In this document: one piece after another, positions 31,535 to 42,539 of the stretch
How positions within the stretch are numbered: the first letter of the stretch is position 1
Layout: each line of letters starts with the position of its first letter
NCBI GenBank assembly: GCA_963576475.1
Contig: OY754979.1
Span: 26,516,034-26,580,033, forward strand
Source: Molanna angustata
Lineage: Eukaryota > Arthropoda > Insecta > Trichoptera > Molannidae
Direction: 5' to 3'
Length of the DNA: 64,000 bases
Position numbers and translations under genes: made by a program
Notes under the pieces: model-generated
The model's input: the letters and a program-made list of their open reading frames with translations, nothing else
Database searches by the model: none
Told to the model about the DNA's origin: nothing

Positions 31535-34427
31535 ATGTTTACCCGTCTTACTCGTACAAATGGTACTAGAAAACTAGATATATACTACCAAAATGTAAGG
31601 GGGCTCCGAACTAAGACAAATGAGGTATACCAGAGTATACTTTGTGGAAATTGTGATGTGTACTGTCTGTCGGAAACTTGGCTGAATAACAACTTTCTAA
31701 ACTCTGAACTTTTTGATCAAAGATATGTGGTTTTTAGAAGAGACAGAGACTCGTCTGTCTCAACTATGGGTGGAGGAGTTTTGATAGCTGTTAAGTCGAA
31801 CCTTAATCCAGTTCAGCAATTCTCATGGTCCTCTTCGTCGGAGGACTTATGGGTATCTATCCCATTAAGCCCTGCCACAAAACTACACATATGCTGCTCA
31901 TATATCGCGCCTGGCATTGATCATTCTGCATGTCTTAAAACACACTTGGATATGGTAGAAGAGATATCCTCCCTTTTCAATGACGATACAATATTGTTAA
32001 TCGGTGACTATAACCTCCCCTATATCAGCTGGACGCTTGATGGCGACTCCTTGCCTACTGTCGATAACTATGTTAAAAATCCATCTAATACTCACTTCGT
32101 CAACTTTCTCTCGTTGACTGGCATGAGACAGTACTATCTGGTACCTAATACTTCACTCAGAATATTAGATCTTGCTGTCTCAAATCATATATGTGAAGTT
32201 GTATCATCTCAATCACACCTGGTCACTCCTGATCCCCACCACAGAACGTTATCCATTACCTTGAATATGTGTATAACAAGAAATAGTCTAATGAAAAATA
32301 ACTCTAGAGATGTTATTCTCTTTGATAGGGCTGATTATACGAAAATAAAAGGCGATCTATCGTCTTATGATTGGGAAAATGAACTATCTGATCTGGCTCT
32401 TGATGAAGGTGTAGATAGATTTTATGAAATATTGTCTAAAGTCATACGTGATAACATACCTATCAAAAAAATAAGATCGGGTCACTCTTTCCCTGGTTCT
32501 CTGCTGGGTTAATAAATATTATTAAGGAAAAACATAAATATCACAAAAAATGGAAAAAATCTCTGAATCCCATGGATTATTTATCCTTTTCATTATTAAG
32601 AAAACGACAAAAATTGATACAAGGTTATTGTTATGAAAAGTACGTGAAGGATATTGAAAATGATATTAAACATGATCCAAAAACTCTATTTTCCTTTATA
32701 AAGACTAAGCGAAATTCAGCTGGTACACCTAAGACGATGTCACACAATAATACTACGCATACGGATCCTAAATCTATATGCAATTTATTTAACGATTTCT
32801 TTACCTCAGTACATATTCGAGATGATAACGCAATGACCAGAACTGAACATCATCTGAACGATTTTGCTTTCTCCTCTTCCATTTTTATTAATAATATTGA
32901 AATAACACTGCACTCGTTACCAAATATGTTAAATCTATTGATGAAAATAAAGGCCCGGGTTCTGATAATATACCAGGAAAATTTATAAAAAGATGCTCTC
33001 CAATGATTTCAATACCAATTTCTATAATATTTAATAAATCCATAAAGGAGGGCTGCTTCCCCGCATTATGGAAGAAAACAATAATTACCCCAATTCATAA
33101 AAGTGGTAACCCAAATGAAATAACAAATTACCGTCCTATATCAAAGCTTCCAATATTAAGTAAACTGTTGGAAAAAATAATTATTGACCAGATTCTACCT
33201 CTTCTAAATCCTCTAATCATTTCAAACCAACATGGGTTTCGGATTAAAAAATCTATAGAAACAAACTTGCTTGAGTTTACCCATAGTGTTACTAGAGCAA
33301 TGCACGATAAATTACAGGTGGATACAATTTACAGTGACTTTTCTAAAGCATTCGACAAATTAAATCACAAAATTTTACTACATAAGGTCTGGAACATCGG
33401 GATTAGAGGAGATCTCTTTAGGTGGTTTAATTCATATATAAGTAACAGGTCTCAGGCTGTGGCTTTGCACGGTCACAATTCTAACTATAAACCTATTTTT
33501 TCCGGAGTACCCCAGGGCTCTCATCTGGGGCCTCTGCTATTCTTAATTTACATTAACGATATAAAATCTTGTCTTAAACATTCCAACATACTGTTGTTCG
33601 CAGATGATGCTAAAATATTTAAAGAAATTAAAAGCCCGTCAGATTGTTTGGAGCTCCAAGATGATTTATATAGTTTACAACGTTATTGTGCGGAAAATCA
33701 ATTGTTCTTAAATGTGGAAAAATGTAATTACATAACATACTCTCGAAACCGTAATAAAATATTATTTAAATATAAAATCAATAATGAAGAACTGAACTAT
33801 AAATCTGAAATCAGGGATTTAGGTATAATACTGGACGAAAAACTATCTTTCACTAATCATATTGAATACATAACAACTAAAGCATATAAAACCCTCGGAT
33901 TCATATTTCGAAACACGAAACCTTTTCATAACTCTGACACGCTGCGTATATTATTTAATTCATTTATTAGAAGCTTACTGGAATTTGGATCGGTTGTATG
34001 GAATCCAAACTATGAAATACATATTAACGCAATAGAAAATCTTCAAAAAAAATATATAAAGCAATTAAATTTTCGTAATAGACTACATTTCTCTAACTAT
34101 TCTCAAGCTCTTAAACACCACAACACAAAACAACTGGAGACACGCAGATCAATCCATGATATTTGTTTTCTATATAAAATTATTAACGGTCTGATCGACA
34201 GCGCACCCCTTCTAAGCACACTCCGTTTTCACTGTCCACTTAGGAGAAATAGAAACCAGTCTCTCTTTTATATAGAACCTTCTAAAACTAACTATATGCT
34301 AAATTCTTATATTAATAGAGCTTGTACTGGGTACAATAGAAATTGTTTGAGCGTTCCGGAGTTGGATATGTTTGCTTCAAGTTTTTATGTATTCAAAAAA
34401 AAAATTGTGAATTTGTCGGATGTTTAA
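31535..34427 (+). pseudogene. LINE ORF2 (endonuclease and reverse transcriptase), two frameshifts
   Basis: Segment 1 (31535-32490) is the APE-type endonuclease: IYYQNVRGLRTK, CLSETWLN, LLIGDYNLPYISW, and DPHHRTLSI where many relatives have SDHxP. A one-base loss near 32490 shifts the frame; the expected continuation WFSAGLINIIKEKHKYH is readable one frame over. Segment 2 runs to about 32925, where a second one-base loss occurs. Segment 3 carries YVKSID, KGPGSDNIPGKF, the RT core TNYRPISKLP, NQHGFR, YSDFSKAFDKLNH (motif A), SGVPQGSHLGPLLF (motif B), LLFADDAKIF (motif C), and a C-terminal SLLEFGSVVWNPNYE to the stop at 34425. All catalytic RT residues survive. About 965 codons in total, normal for a CR1/Jockey-type ORF2. 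The clade is inferred from motif style. Confidence 0.85.
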
Positions 34428-34732
34428 TCTGTGCTCTGTTTTATTGTGCACATCTTTAACTTTTTAATTGTGCCCCTTTAACATTAACTTAAACTTAATT
34501 TTAATTTACTATTCTTCATACATTGAGACACGTGAGGCAAATCATAATATGAGTTTCTAGTGGTCAATGCTTCCCCCCACTCCCCTTCCTACCTCTCTCC
34601 TTTCCCATCCTGTCTTCATAATTGTTAATAAATGTGTATGTCCTTAATATATTTAGAATACTATAATTGGCAACATAAAAATTATCTCTGTATATCTGTA
34701 TAAATCTTTATTGTAATGCTGTTGTATTCTAT

Positions 34733-34735
34733 AAA

Positions 34736-34771
<36 letters not shown>
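34733..34771 (+). repeat. Poly(A) tail of the LINE
   Basis: Nearly pure A run at the 3' end of the LINE, directly followed by resumption of the ~70-bp tandem array. Confidence 0.9.
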
Positions 34772-34773
<2 letters not shown>

Positions 34774-35475
34774 AGAAAATGAAGAATTAGACTAAAGGAA
34801 ATAGTTTGCATAAAAACTAACCAAAAGATCTACAAAAAATAAGAAAAAGAAGAATTAGACTATAGAAAGTAGTTACTATAAAAACTGACCCAAAGGTCTA
34901 CATATTAGAAGAATAATTATACGTCAGGAAATAGATTGTATAAAAACTAACGCAAAGGTCAACATAAAAGAAGACGAAGAAGAATTAGACTAAAAGAAAA
35001 GTTTGCATGAAAACTCTCCCTTGGTCTACATAAAAGAGGAAAAATTAGACTATAGGAAGTTAGTTTATACAAAATTCAACAAAGGTCTACATAAAATTAG
35101 AAAAAGAAGAAATACGTTATAAGAAATAGTTGGTATCAAAACTGGCCCAGAGGTCTACATAAAATAAGAAGAAAAAGAATTAGATAATAGGAATAAGTTT
35201 GTATAAAAACTCACCCAAAGGGCTACATAAAAGAAGAGGAAGAAGATGAATTAGACTATAGGAAATAATTTGTATAAAAACTCACCCAAGGTCTACATAA
35301 ATTAAGAAAAAGAAAAATTAGACTATAGGAAATAGTTTATTTATGAACTGTCCCAAATGACTTCACAAAAGAAGAGGAAGAAGAATTAAACTCCAAGAAA
35401 TAGTTTGTATAAAAAATCACCCAAAGGTCTACTTCAATAAAAGAAGAATTTCACTATAGGAAATAGTTTGTAGAT
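34772..35475. repeat. ~70-bp tandem array, right half
   Basis: About ten diverged units such as AATTAGACTATAGGAAATAG, then TTTGTATAAAAACTCACCCA and AAGGTCTACATAAAAGAAGA. It continues 29530-29776. Confidence 0.8.
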
Positions 35476-36179
35476 TGAATGACATGTGTATTGTAGTTAA
35501 CCTAAGATAGTTTAATAATTTTCCTATACGAAATTAGTATATTGTTGGTTTTTAAGTAGTATTAGGTATGTAGGTACCTACCTACAATGATGTTCTAAAT
35601 TAATTCGAATTCGATTTATAACAAATTTTATTTGAATATCAGAATGTGTCCGTAACCATAGTAACCATATGTAGAACATGTAAAAAATATCAAATGGTTT
35701 GTAGACATTTTTTGAATAATATGTAGGTACCTACATTGGTTTGTTCGATGCCATAAAAATGAAAATTGTCCGAAATATCAAATATTATATACAAATTATG
35801 CAATTTTATTATGCCTATATCTTTACTAATAATTAACAGACTTTTACAATATACGTCTTAAAACTTGCTGTAATGTCTTGTGTTTCATTTTATATTTTCA
35901 TAATTACATTTATTTCAAAGGTTTATTATTTTCAAGAACATATTCATTCGGTAGGAAAATGAAATATTGTATGAAAAGATATTAAAATGGCGGCATTTAT
36001 GTACAAAACGCTTACTTTAAAAATAAGTTTAACATTATAATTATACAAAATATTCACCATGTTTTTCACTTAAACGCTAAGTTATACTTGAAAATATATT
36101 TTTTTCGTGTAAATACGTACTTCTAACTTTTAAACTAACAGATATTTCTGCGTGCAAAATGTACACTTTTTTGACAGAT
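35476..36179. other. No feature recognised
   Basis: AT-rich, with GTAGGTACCTACCTAC at 35569-35584 and a related word near 35721. No gene. Confidence 0.45.
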
Positions 36180-36343
36180 ATGACTTGGAAAATTTTGTAT
36201 GAGAAAAATAATTATTGAAATATTTTTAAAATTCAGCATTTTTATCGCATAATTTTTAGCGTGACACTGCATCAGGTATACTGGTACACGTTCGCACATA
36301 AATTAGATTTTTAGATGCTCTTGGTTTTTCAGAAGGCGTGAGA

Positions 36344-36380
<37 letters not shown>

Positions 36381-36420
36381 CAACATTTTGATTGCTTTAT
36401 TACTTTAGATTATTATATAT
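36180..36420 (+). repeat. Dispersed repeat E, copy 1
   Basis: Shares AATAATTATTGAAATAT, TTCAGCATTTTTAT, GTGACACTG, TAGATTTTTAGATG and GTGAGACAAACACACAC with 46535-46720. The (AC)n run at 36348-36377 belongs to it. Confidence 0.7.
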
Positions 36421-36570
36421 AGTTATATATTTTTATTGTATGACCGTAACATAGTAATTGGCGTTACAATCTTGGTTTTTGTATTTATAAATTCATTTTG
36501 AAAATATATGTTATATTAAAAAACTGTATGTAACCTTAAGAAATAAATAAATAAAATAAATAAATAAATA
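36421..36570 (+). mobile_element. LINE 3' UTR and AAAT tail
   Basis: AACTGTATGTAACCTTAAG followed by AAAT repeats at 36540-36570. The same terminus occurs at 18408-18460. No coding remnant is visible upstream, so this is a very short 5'-truncated insertion within family B. Confidence 0.5.
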
Positions 36571-36905
36571 AAAATTCAAAAGTTGATAACCCCTGACTGA
36601 AATGAAAATTCAAAATTCTAAAAACTATCTTTATAGGTATACTGAAATTTTGGGCTTTGTGAATTGAGCGGATCAGAAGTTATTAAGGGGGGGGGGTGGA
36701 CACAAACACACACACAGATGCATACTCCGAATTCTGAGCACAGAACATAATATATGCTGCGAAGCCTCTTAGGTGTTTTTTGACTTCGAAGTTGGCAAAA
36801 ACCTTGAAAAATATAGACCCTGCATACAAATCTCGCGTATCTTGGCTTGATACTTTGTCGATATGATAAGAGAACAAAAGTCTCTTGAAAAAATCGACAG
36901 TTTGA
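36571..36905 (+). repeat. Family B, right part with empty transposon site
   Basis: Collinear with 5225-5522 joined directly to 7921-8085. The junction at 36751-36766 (TATATGCTGCGAAGCC) is uninterrupted, so it preserves the site occupied at 5523-7920. Confidence 0.8.
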
Positions 36906-37605
36906 TTACACCAGGCGTCTCGTTGTCAAATTTTCACATTGAGACATACGGCGAACACGTCCGTTCAGGTCGAGTACCTACGCCCAATTGAAGCTTTCTC
37001 AGTTATTATCTACCTGTGGGCAGAAATGATGGATTTTTCCAACCATTGTTTGCCCCTAATGGCTTTTGATCGCTTGGTACCTTGATGTGTACTAAATAAT
37101 TGGTCCATTGTGTTAGTTTCATTGTTTGATATTGCCAATATTTCATTATCTTTTGGAGCTTAGTGTTTTGTGTTAGTTCATTTTAAGGCTTCAAGACATT
37201 CACAAGATAAAATACTTATAAAGATAATATCCAATGAAAAAAAATACCAAGCAAAAGTTGAAAATTAAATATTTCACCCTCCAATAAATCATCTTATGTT
37301 GAACATATTAAAAATAACCAAATCCCAAAATATTCACATCGAAATTGTAGAATACTCTTCACAAGAAAAGTCTGCGTTGGGGTGTTTAGTGAAAAATGTG
37401 CCAATAAAGCTAATTTCTGTGCCGCCTACTCATTTATTTTTCAAGTGAAATCATGTATCCAACCAGTTTTAAATCTTTAACAGAGTTTCTTCAAATATCT
37501 TATGTATCTATAATCCCTTCTGAAAAGTCAACCATTTGAACGCAACGAAAAACATACCATATTTATTCTAGCAGATAATTTAATTTATTTTTAATATTGT
37601 TTCAG
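36906..37605 (+). other. Intron or 5' flank of the host gene
   Basis: No ORF or repeat recognised. It ends in a pyrimidine-rich tract and acceptor (TTAATATTGTTTCAG) at 37605. Confidence 0.5.
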
Positions 37606-38462
37606 ATCAAAACTGGTTCCGCTGACATCAAAAATTTCAACAATGGCCATCAACAGTCCGGGAGCCTATGCATCGCAAATATCACCGAACCCCGCAACGC
37701 CTAAAAGCCCCAGACACTTCGTCTTCCCTCAAAAGAGTCCATCAGTCGCTTCAAGCGGATCCTCTGGATATTACACGCCGCAGTCGGGTGGAAGCTATGA
37801 CAAGAGCCCCAGCAATCACTGTAAACCTCCGAAATCGCCAAAACTCATGAACCTCCGGAGTCCGAAGAGTCCCAGGAAGTTCAGCTTCATCCACGAACAC
37901 AGCGAGCCGGACATAAACGGAGCTCTATCAAATACTGAAAACTATGTAGCACAAGGGATGATTCATATAAACTCTTCGCCAACGTTCTCCAAGACCATTA
38001 GCCCCAAACCAACCCACAAAATCCACACGCCACCAGTACACATTCACACGAACCCCGGCTACGTCTCCCCAGGTCAAATATCACCCAGGTACAACTCAAA
38101 CAGTAACCTCAGCAGAAGAAGCCCCTACTCTTCGAACAACAATCTGAACGACGAAAGCAACAAGAACCGGGAGCCGTCGGACAAGGAGAGCTGCAGATCA
38201 ATCGGAAGATGTAGGAAGTCGACGTCGGACCTGACGGACGACACAGATGACACAGGTGTCACCAGATCAACGACACTCAGTAGGCCGTCGTCTCCGATGA
38301 GGAAGGGATCAATGAAGGGAGGGCTGGCCTATCTGGCGAGCAGAAGGGGTTCGAGAGATTCGGTAGTGTCCAGTTATTCCAAAGAAGACATAGGACCGTT
38401 AAACTTTCAAAACACAGTTAGAGGCAGGCAGAGAAGAACTTCCAATTTTCTAGAATTACCAG
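37606..38462 (+). CDS. Host gene exon: Ser/Pro-rich N-terminus, RGK GTPase candidate
   Basis: An acceptor TTGTTTCAG precedes 37606. After a 37-base leader, the ATG at 37643 (AACAATGG) opens 273 codons to a donor AG|GTGAGC at 38462/38463, phase 1. The protein starts MAINSPGAYASQISPNPATP and is dense in Ser-Pro sites (KSPRHF, QKSPS, PKSPRKFS), consistent with proline-directed kinase targets and a disordered region. Later come basic RxxS sites (RRGSRDS, RKGSMKG) and RGRQRRTSNFLELP. Codon use and GC content stand out from the AT-rich surroundings. The next exon at 46926 keeps the frame. RGK GTPases have long Ser-rich N-termini with 14-3-3 sites, which suggests this family, but no GTPase motif is in the window. 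If a phase-compatible coding exon exists upstream, the true start could be earlier, because the leader is open in frame. Confidence 0.75.
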
Positions 38463-38925
38463 GTGAGCTTATTTTTTTAAACCTTTAATTATATTCAACA
38501 AACAAAGTTCCATGCATAAGATGTGTTATTTACAGGGAAGGTAGAGTGAATTTAATAGCATAATACGTTTCTGTACTAAAATTCATTATTATTCATGCAT
38601 ATTAGACAAATAAAAGGACAATAATGATGCATTTTGAATACAGCTAAGCTCAGAGCATATATGATAAAATCGAGCAACTGGTTCAACAATAGGGTTGTGT
38701 AAAGGGTAAACGAGTACATCTGTAGATGTTAAGTCGATTGGCGTGTCTCATATTGTATTGGGATCATTATTCAAGTCCATGTAAAGAACTTGAATTTCTA
38801 TTTCAGGTACAAACAATATAATGTGTAAATAAGAATAACATAAGTATTGTAAACTTATTCAGCCCACATTTGATTTCATGTTACATGTACTTACTGCTGG
38901 TAACAAAACAATGAATTGTTCCTGT
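38463..38925 (+). other. Start of host intron (38463-46925)
   Basis: Donor GTGAGC at 38463. No repeats are recognised in this first part. The intron of about 8.46 kb holds all features up to 46925. Confidence 0.7.
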
Positions 38926-39260
38926 CTAGTGTGGCTCCTGAAAAGGGTCCTGGACACTGTCCACCAACTTGATCCATTTCAGATTGTTATATGTGGTAAG
39001 GCATCGGTGCAATGGCGAATTTCGAGCGGCATTAGTGTTTTTTTTGTCTAAAAAGAACGTTGATGTGTGCCTTGTTCGTCTGTTTGGTATATTGAAGTTA
39101 ATTATTTTCAGATAGTCTATGCAGTCAATATTGGAGTTTTTAATGTCATATAGGTACACTAAGTCTAAGGTTCTTTGTATTGTCTGTAAAGTCTGCAATG
39201 CATGTTTGTAGTTATTACCAAGTTTGATTAAGTTGAAAAATATCCTGAGAATTTTTTCAA
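38926..39260 (-). pseudogene. CR1/Jockey-type LINE C-terminal fragment
   Basis: The minus-strand frame reads LQTIQRTLDLVYLYDIKNSN, then DCIDYLKIINFNIPNRRTRH, then AARNSPLHRCLTTYNN, ending at a stop near 38926. INFN(I/V)P.RRTR followed by N.P..R....YN is the ORF2 C-terminal pattern also seen at 59602-59907 (VNFSIPSLTRIRNYRQF, RSPLYRVTHNFN). Only about 90-110 codons remain. It lies in the host intron in antisense orientation. Confidence 0.65.
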
Positions 39261-39480
39261 TTCCAGATCTTTAACCAGTTCAATCGTCTACTCTCGGATA
39301 TACGAACTAATTTTTTGAATCCAAACACATAACTATCGAACTCAGACATTTTGTAGTTTTCCACTCAAATCGAGGGTGCTATGTGCCATTTTAGTGTCTA
39401 CGAATCACACAAATTTTTATTCATAGTAGAATAACTAATTTAATTGCTGGTCGAACATTTACAAATTAATTTACATACCA
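39261..39480. other. No feature recognised
   Basis: Intronic AT-rich DNA between two minus-strand LINE fragments. Confidence 0.4.
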
Positions 39481-40280
39481 TCACGCCATGTCCCTTGCGG
39501 GGTAGGCAGAGAGAACCGAACGCCACATTTTTCTATCCTGGCACGCATTTCTCGCCTCGTCCACATTCATGCATCGTCTCATACATATTCGTCTGTTGCT
39601 CACACTTCTAACATTTCCGTCTTTCAGAATATCGTTCACATGGTCGTTCCATCCCTTTCTTGAGCGTCCCCGACCTCTCATTCCATTCCTTTCCGCTCTG
39701 TATATTTTCTTCGTCAGGCGCTCCTCATTCATTCTCCCCATGTGGCCAAACCATCTCAATGTGTTCACCTTCATTCTAGTAATGACATCTTTCTTCAACT
39801 TACATTCTTTCCTTATGTCCTCATTTCTTACCCTGTCATACATCGTTCTATTGGAAATTCTTCTTAACGATCTCATTTCAACTGCATTTATTCTGCTTTC
39901 ATGCGTCTTCTGCCATGTCCAGGTTTCACTTGCATACGTCAAGGTTGGCACTACGATGGCGTTATGAATGGCAACTTTGGCATCCTTTGATATGTTGCGG
40001 TCATTCATAATTGGTCTAAGTGCTCCATTCACTCTGTTTCCTGCCATAACTCTTCTTTCGATCTCGATTACAGAAAAGAAATTTAGCAATAAATGCGTAG
40101 TTTGTTCATTGATAGTAGGTGATCTACAAAAGAACACATGGTCGGGCGACTCAACATCCAATCCGCGTTGGCACATTGGACAATCTACAACACGAATTTT
40201 ATGTAAGTGAGTAGCCAATATACAATGATCAATTCGGAGACGACAAATATTGGATATTCCTCTATTTGATTTCTTCATTG
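39481..40280 (-). pseudogene. In-frame fusion of two LINE fragments (RNase H-proximal tail plus RTE-type tail)
   Basis: An uninterrupted 265-codon minus-strand frame. Residues 1-~70 (ICRLRIDHCILATHLHKIRV, CPMCQRG, SPDHVFFCRSP) are the zinc-knuckle-like C-terminus of I/Jockey-type ORF2 proteins (RLRTGH...L, C..C, HI...C). Residues ~72-265 switch to an RTE-type tail: ERRVMAGNRVNGALRPIMN, VPTLTYASETWTWQKTHE, INAVEMRSLRRI, LRWFGHMGRM, GMRGRGRSRKGW, and SVLSAYPARDMA before the stop. The switch lies near 40065, with no stop or frameshift. It is most simply a 5'-truncated RTE-type insertion that landed in frame. The 3' terminus (a TATGCC-like GCGTGATGGT end) recurs at 40375. Confidence 0.8.
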
Positions 40281-40365
40281 CATGAAATCAGGGATATTTT
40301 GGTTTAGTGTTTTGAATCGATTAATAGTAAGATCCTTTTTTCTTAGTTTTCAATTTTGTTTTTCA

Positions 40366-40800
40366 TTCATTCATTCATACCATCACGGCATATCCCACAA
40401 TGTGGGGTAACCAGCGAAAGGTGTGCGGGTGTGCATTGCCTTATAAAAGGGAGCACAACACATATGTGTATACCCACACACCAGTCTCGTCTCACCTACA
40501 AAGGCACTAAGTATATTCAGAATGGGTGGTGAACCTCATTTCTGAACTATGTGAGATGTTATTGTTGCCTGTTGTATTTTCGATTACCCGGCTTTTACGG
40601 GACACTCGAAAACAATAATAGAAAAGAGTGGAAGCACTATTCTAAGCCGGTGCCTCACAGCTAATTCTAATTCTAATTAATTTTGTTTAAATTACGAATG
40701 AGTCTGACCGCTTCCTAGGTAACATCGCGACATATCCCAAAATGTGAGTTAACCAGCGACAGGTGTGCGGATATGTATTACTTTATAAGTTGTTCCTCAA
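40366..40800 (-). repeat. RTE-type 3' termini, two further partial copies
   Basis: ACCATCACGGCATATCCCAC at 40379 and ACATCGCGACATATCCCAAA at 40722 resemble ACCATCACGCCATGTCCC at 39478, the end of the RTE-type element. Each is followed by AACCAGCGA-AGGTGTGCGG. An ATTC repeat adjoins the first (40364-40377). No coding part remains. Confidence 0.55.
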
Positions 40801-41684
40801 CGTATGCAATGACGGCGCAAAATATTTTTTACATTCTGACTCATTTTTTATACCGAACACACGAAGATTTAAATCGCGATGTATTTTTATCACAATATTC
40901 ATATATCTTCTTTGTGTTTTCATATAATTTTCACGTCTCCGTACTATCCACCCATGTTTTCTTTGAATTATACCTTACGTTGATATGTAATGTTAAAATG
41001 TAAGCGATGAAGCTATCACGAAGCGTGTTATGAAATAAAAATCTACAAAATAAAAGAAAATATTTCTCTCCATACCCTGCGGACACGGCAGGCATGTTGG
41101 CAAAAGAGTGAAAGCGTATTTTATCAATAAATATATTACAAGGAAACGTGTGGACGTGATGTAAGGTATGTAACGTGATAGTTTAACATGAAATTTTCTT
41201 AATTAAAAAAATATTCACATATATTTTATAAACAAGAACATAACTTATAAGGTTATAAGGTTTTATAGTAATATTTAATACAGTTAAAATAACATTTTTT
41301 TACTAAACTCATCAGAACGAATTCGGCTACGATGACATAACAAGACGAAAATGGCCTAAAAAATACAAAGGACTGAAAAAAAGAATGGAATAAATTGATG
41401 AATATTACATAATGTTCGTTATTGTTTTATAAAAAGGTCACACTTCTATTTTTTCTTATTTCTTTATTGATATCTTCAGCTCTGAGCGTGGCTTCAAAAT
41501 AATATTTTTCCTTGATAGAGCATTATATATGTAGGTTGTAAAGGAAATAACACGAATTATTTTTTTCATATGTGCACATTTTCTTGAATTTACCATACGT
41601 CTATTGTGATGGACATTAAGTAGGTCTCAAATAACACGAACATTTTGGCTGTTAAAGATGATCTTCTTTTATTTCTTTTTTTAG
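40801..41684. other. No feature recognised
   Basis: Intronic AT-rich DNA. The 76-codon frame at 40773-41003 has no motif. Confidence 0.45.
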
Positions 41685-42276
41685 CAGTTTTCATAACATC
41701 CCACTATAGGTAACCTTCATTTCCACAGTGGTGACCCCGATACAATAACAAGAAATTCTCGTGAACGCAAAAGTGGAGCATTCCCAAACTGCCATTACAA
41801 GTGTTATGCATAAATATAAAAATGAACGCGCTGAATCATCATCGAGGATCATCAACTGCCTTCAATGATCATCAACTGTCAACAACATCGACGATCATCA
41901 AATGATAATACCTGCAATCATCATCAACTGTGAAATCAACGATCATCAGCTGCTATCTACAACTTCAAATTTTTCACATCAAGCAACAGCATTACAATGA
42001 CTAATCACAAAAGATTCACTTGCCTCTCCAAACGTTTTGGAGCATCGGATTCAACGGTCAACCCCAATCATTGTTGAGAGCCATCTTCCAGCAATCAAAA
42101 AATCGCCCCTGCTTACATAATAACTGCTAAATACTGCTTGCTCATCGCAGCCTCAACCGAATGTCAACATGTAGCACTACCACACTCTCAAAATGAAGCA
42201 TACAAAAACTTATCACGTCGGGGTCACCACTGTGAAAATGAAGGTCGGTATCTATAGTGAGATGTTATGACTGCAG
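41685..42276. mobile_element. Inverted pair of LTR-retrotransposon end-plus-primer-site segments
   Basis: On the plus strand 41685-41745 reads TCATAACATCCCACTATAGG, then ACCTTCATTTCCACAG, then TGGTGACCCCGA. On the minus strand 42276-42208 reads TCATAACATCTCACTATAGA, then ACCTTCATTTTCACAG, then TGGTGACCCCGACGTGAT. TGGTGACCCCGACGTGAT fits the primer site complementary to the 3' end of tRNA-Trp, placed right after an LTR-like ...CA(G) end. The ~460-base centre contains repeated GATCATCAACTG words and no long ORF. It may be a TIR element built from LTR leaders, or two leader fragments head to head. Confidence 0.6.
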
Positions 42277-42539
42277 GTGTTCGGTTACATGATGTTTGTT
42301 AGTGGGACTGGCCCGAGAGAATGCTGGATGATGGTACATTGTATATAGGCAAGCCAGAGGGGCTGCCTCCTCAATCCCCAACATATGACTATGTAATATA
42401 TTCTCTTAGCACATAGCACTCTTTAAAGGGTGAATTGCCTTAAACAAAAAAAATATATATTCTCTTCTTATATTTTATTCATCAACATATGCTATGTGGA
42501 AATTTGCAAAACAACAATGGTTTCTCATAATGGTTTCTA
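42277..42539. other. No feature recognised
   Basis: Intronic DNA between two mobile elements. Confidence 0.4.

Larger units (their letters stand above)
29777..34771 (+). mobile_element. Nearly full-length CR1/Jockey-type LINE
   Basis: Contains a 5' UTR, ORF1 (30397-31242), ORF2 (31535-34427, two frameshifts), a 3' UTR and a 38-base poly(A) tail (34733-34771). The 5' boundary is unresolved: AACAATATCACAACAATACT repeats at 29778 and 29843 and may be a tandem 5' UTR. The body interrupts a ~70-bp tandem array that resumes right after the tail. The pure A tail differs from the AAAT tails of most LINE fragments here. Confidence 0.8.

Noticed and set aside
39569..40210. Plus-strand ORFs of 132 and 80 codons
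   Set aside because: They are shadows of the minus-strand LINE fusion ORF, which has clear conserved motifs.
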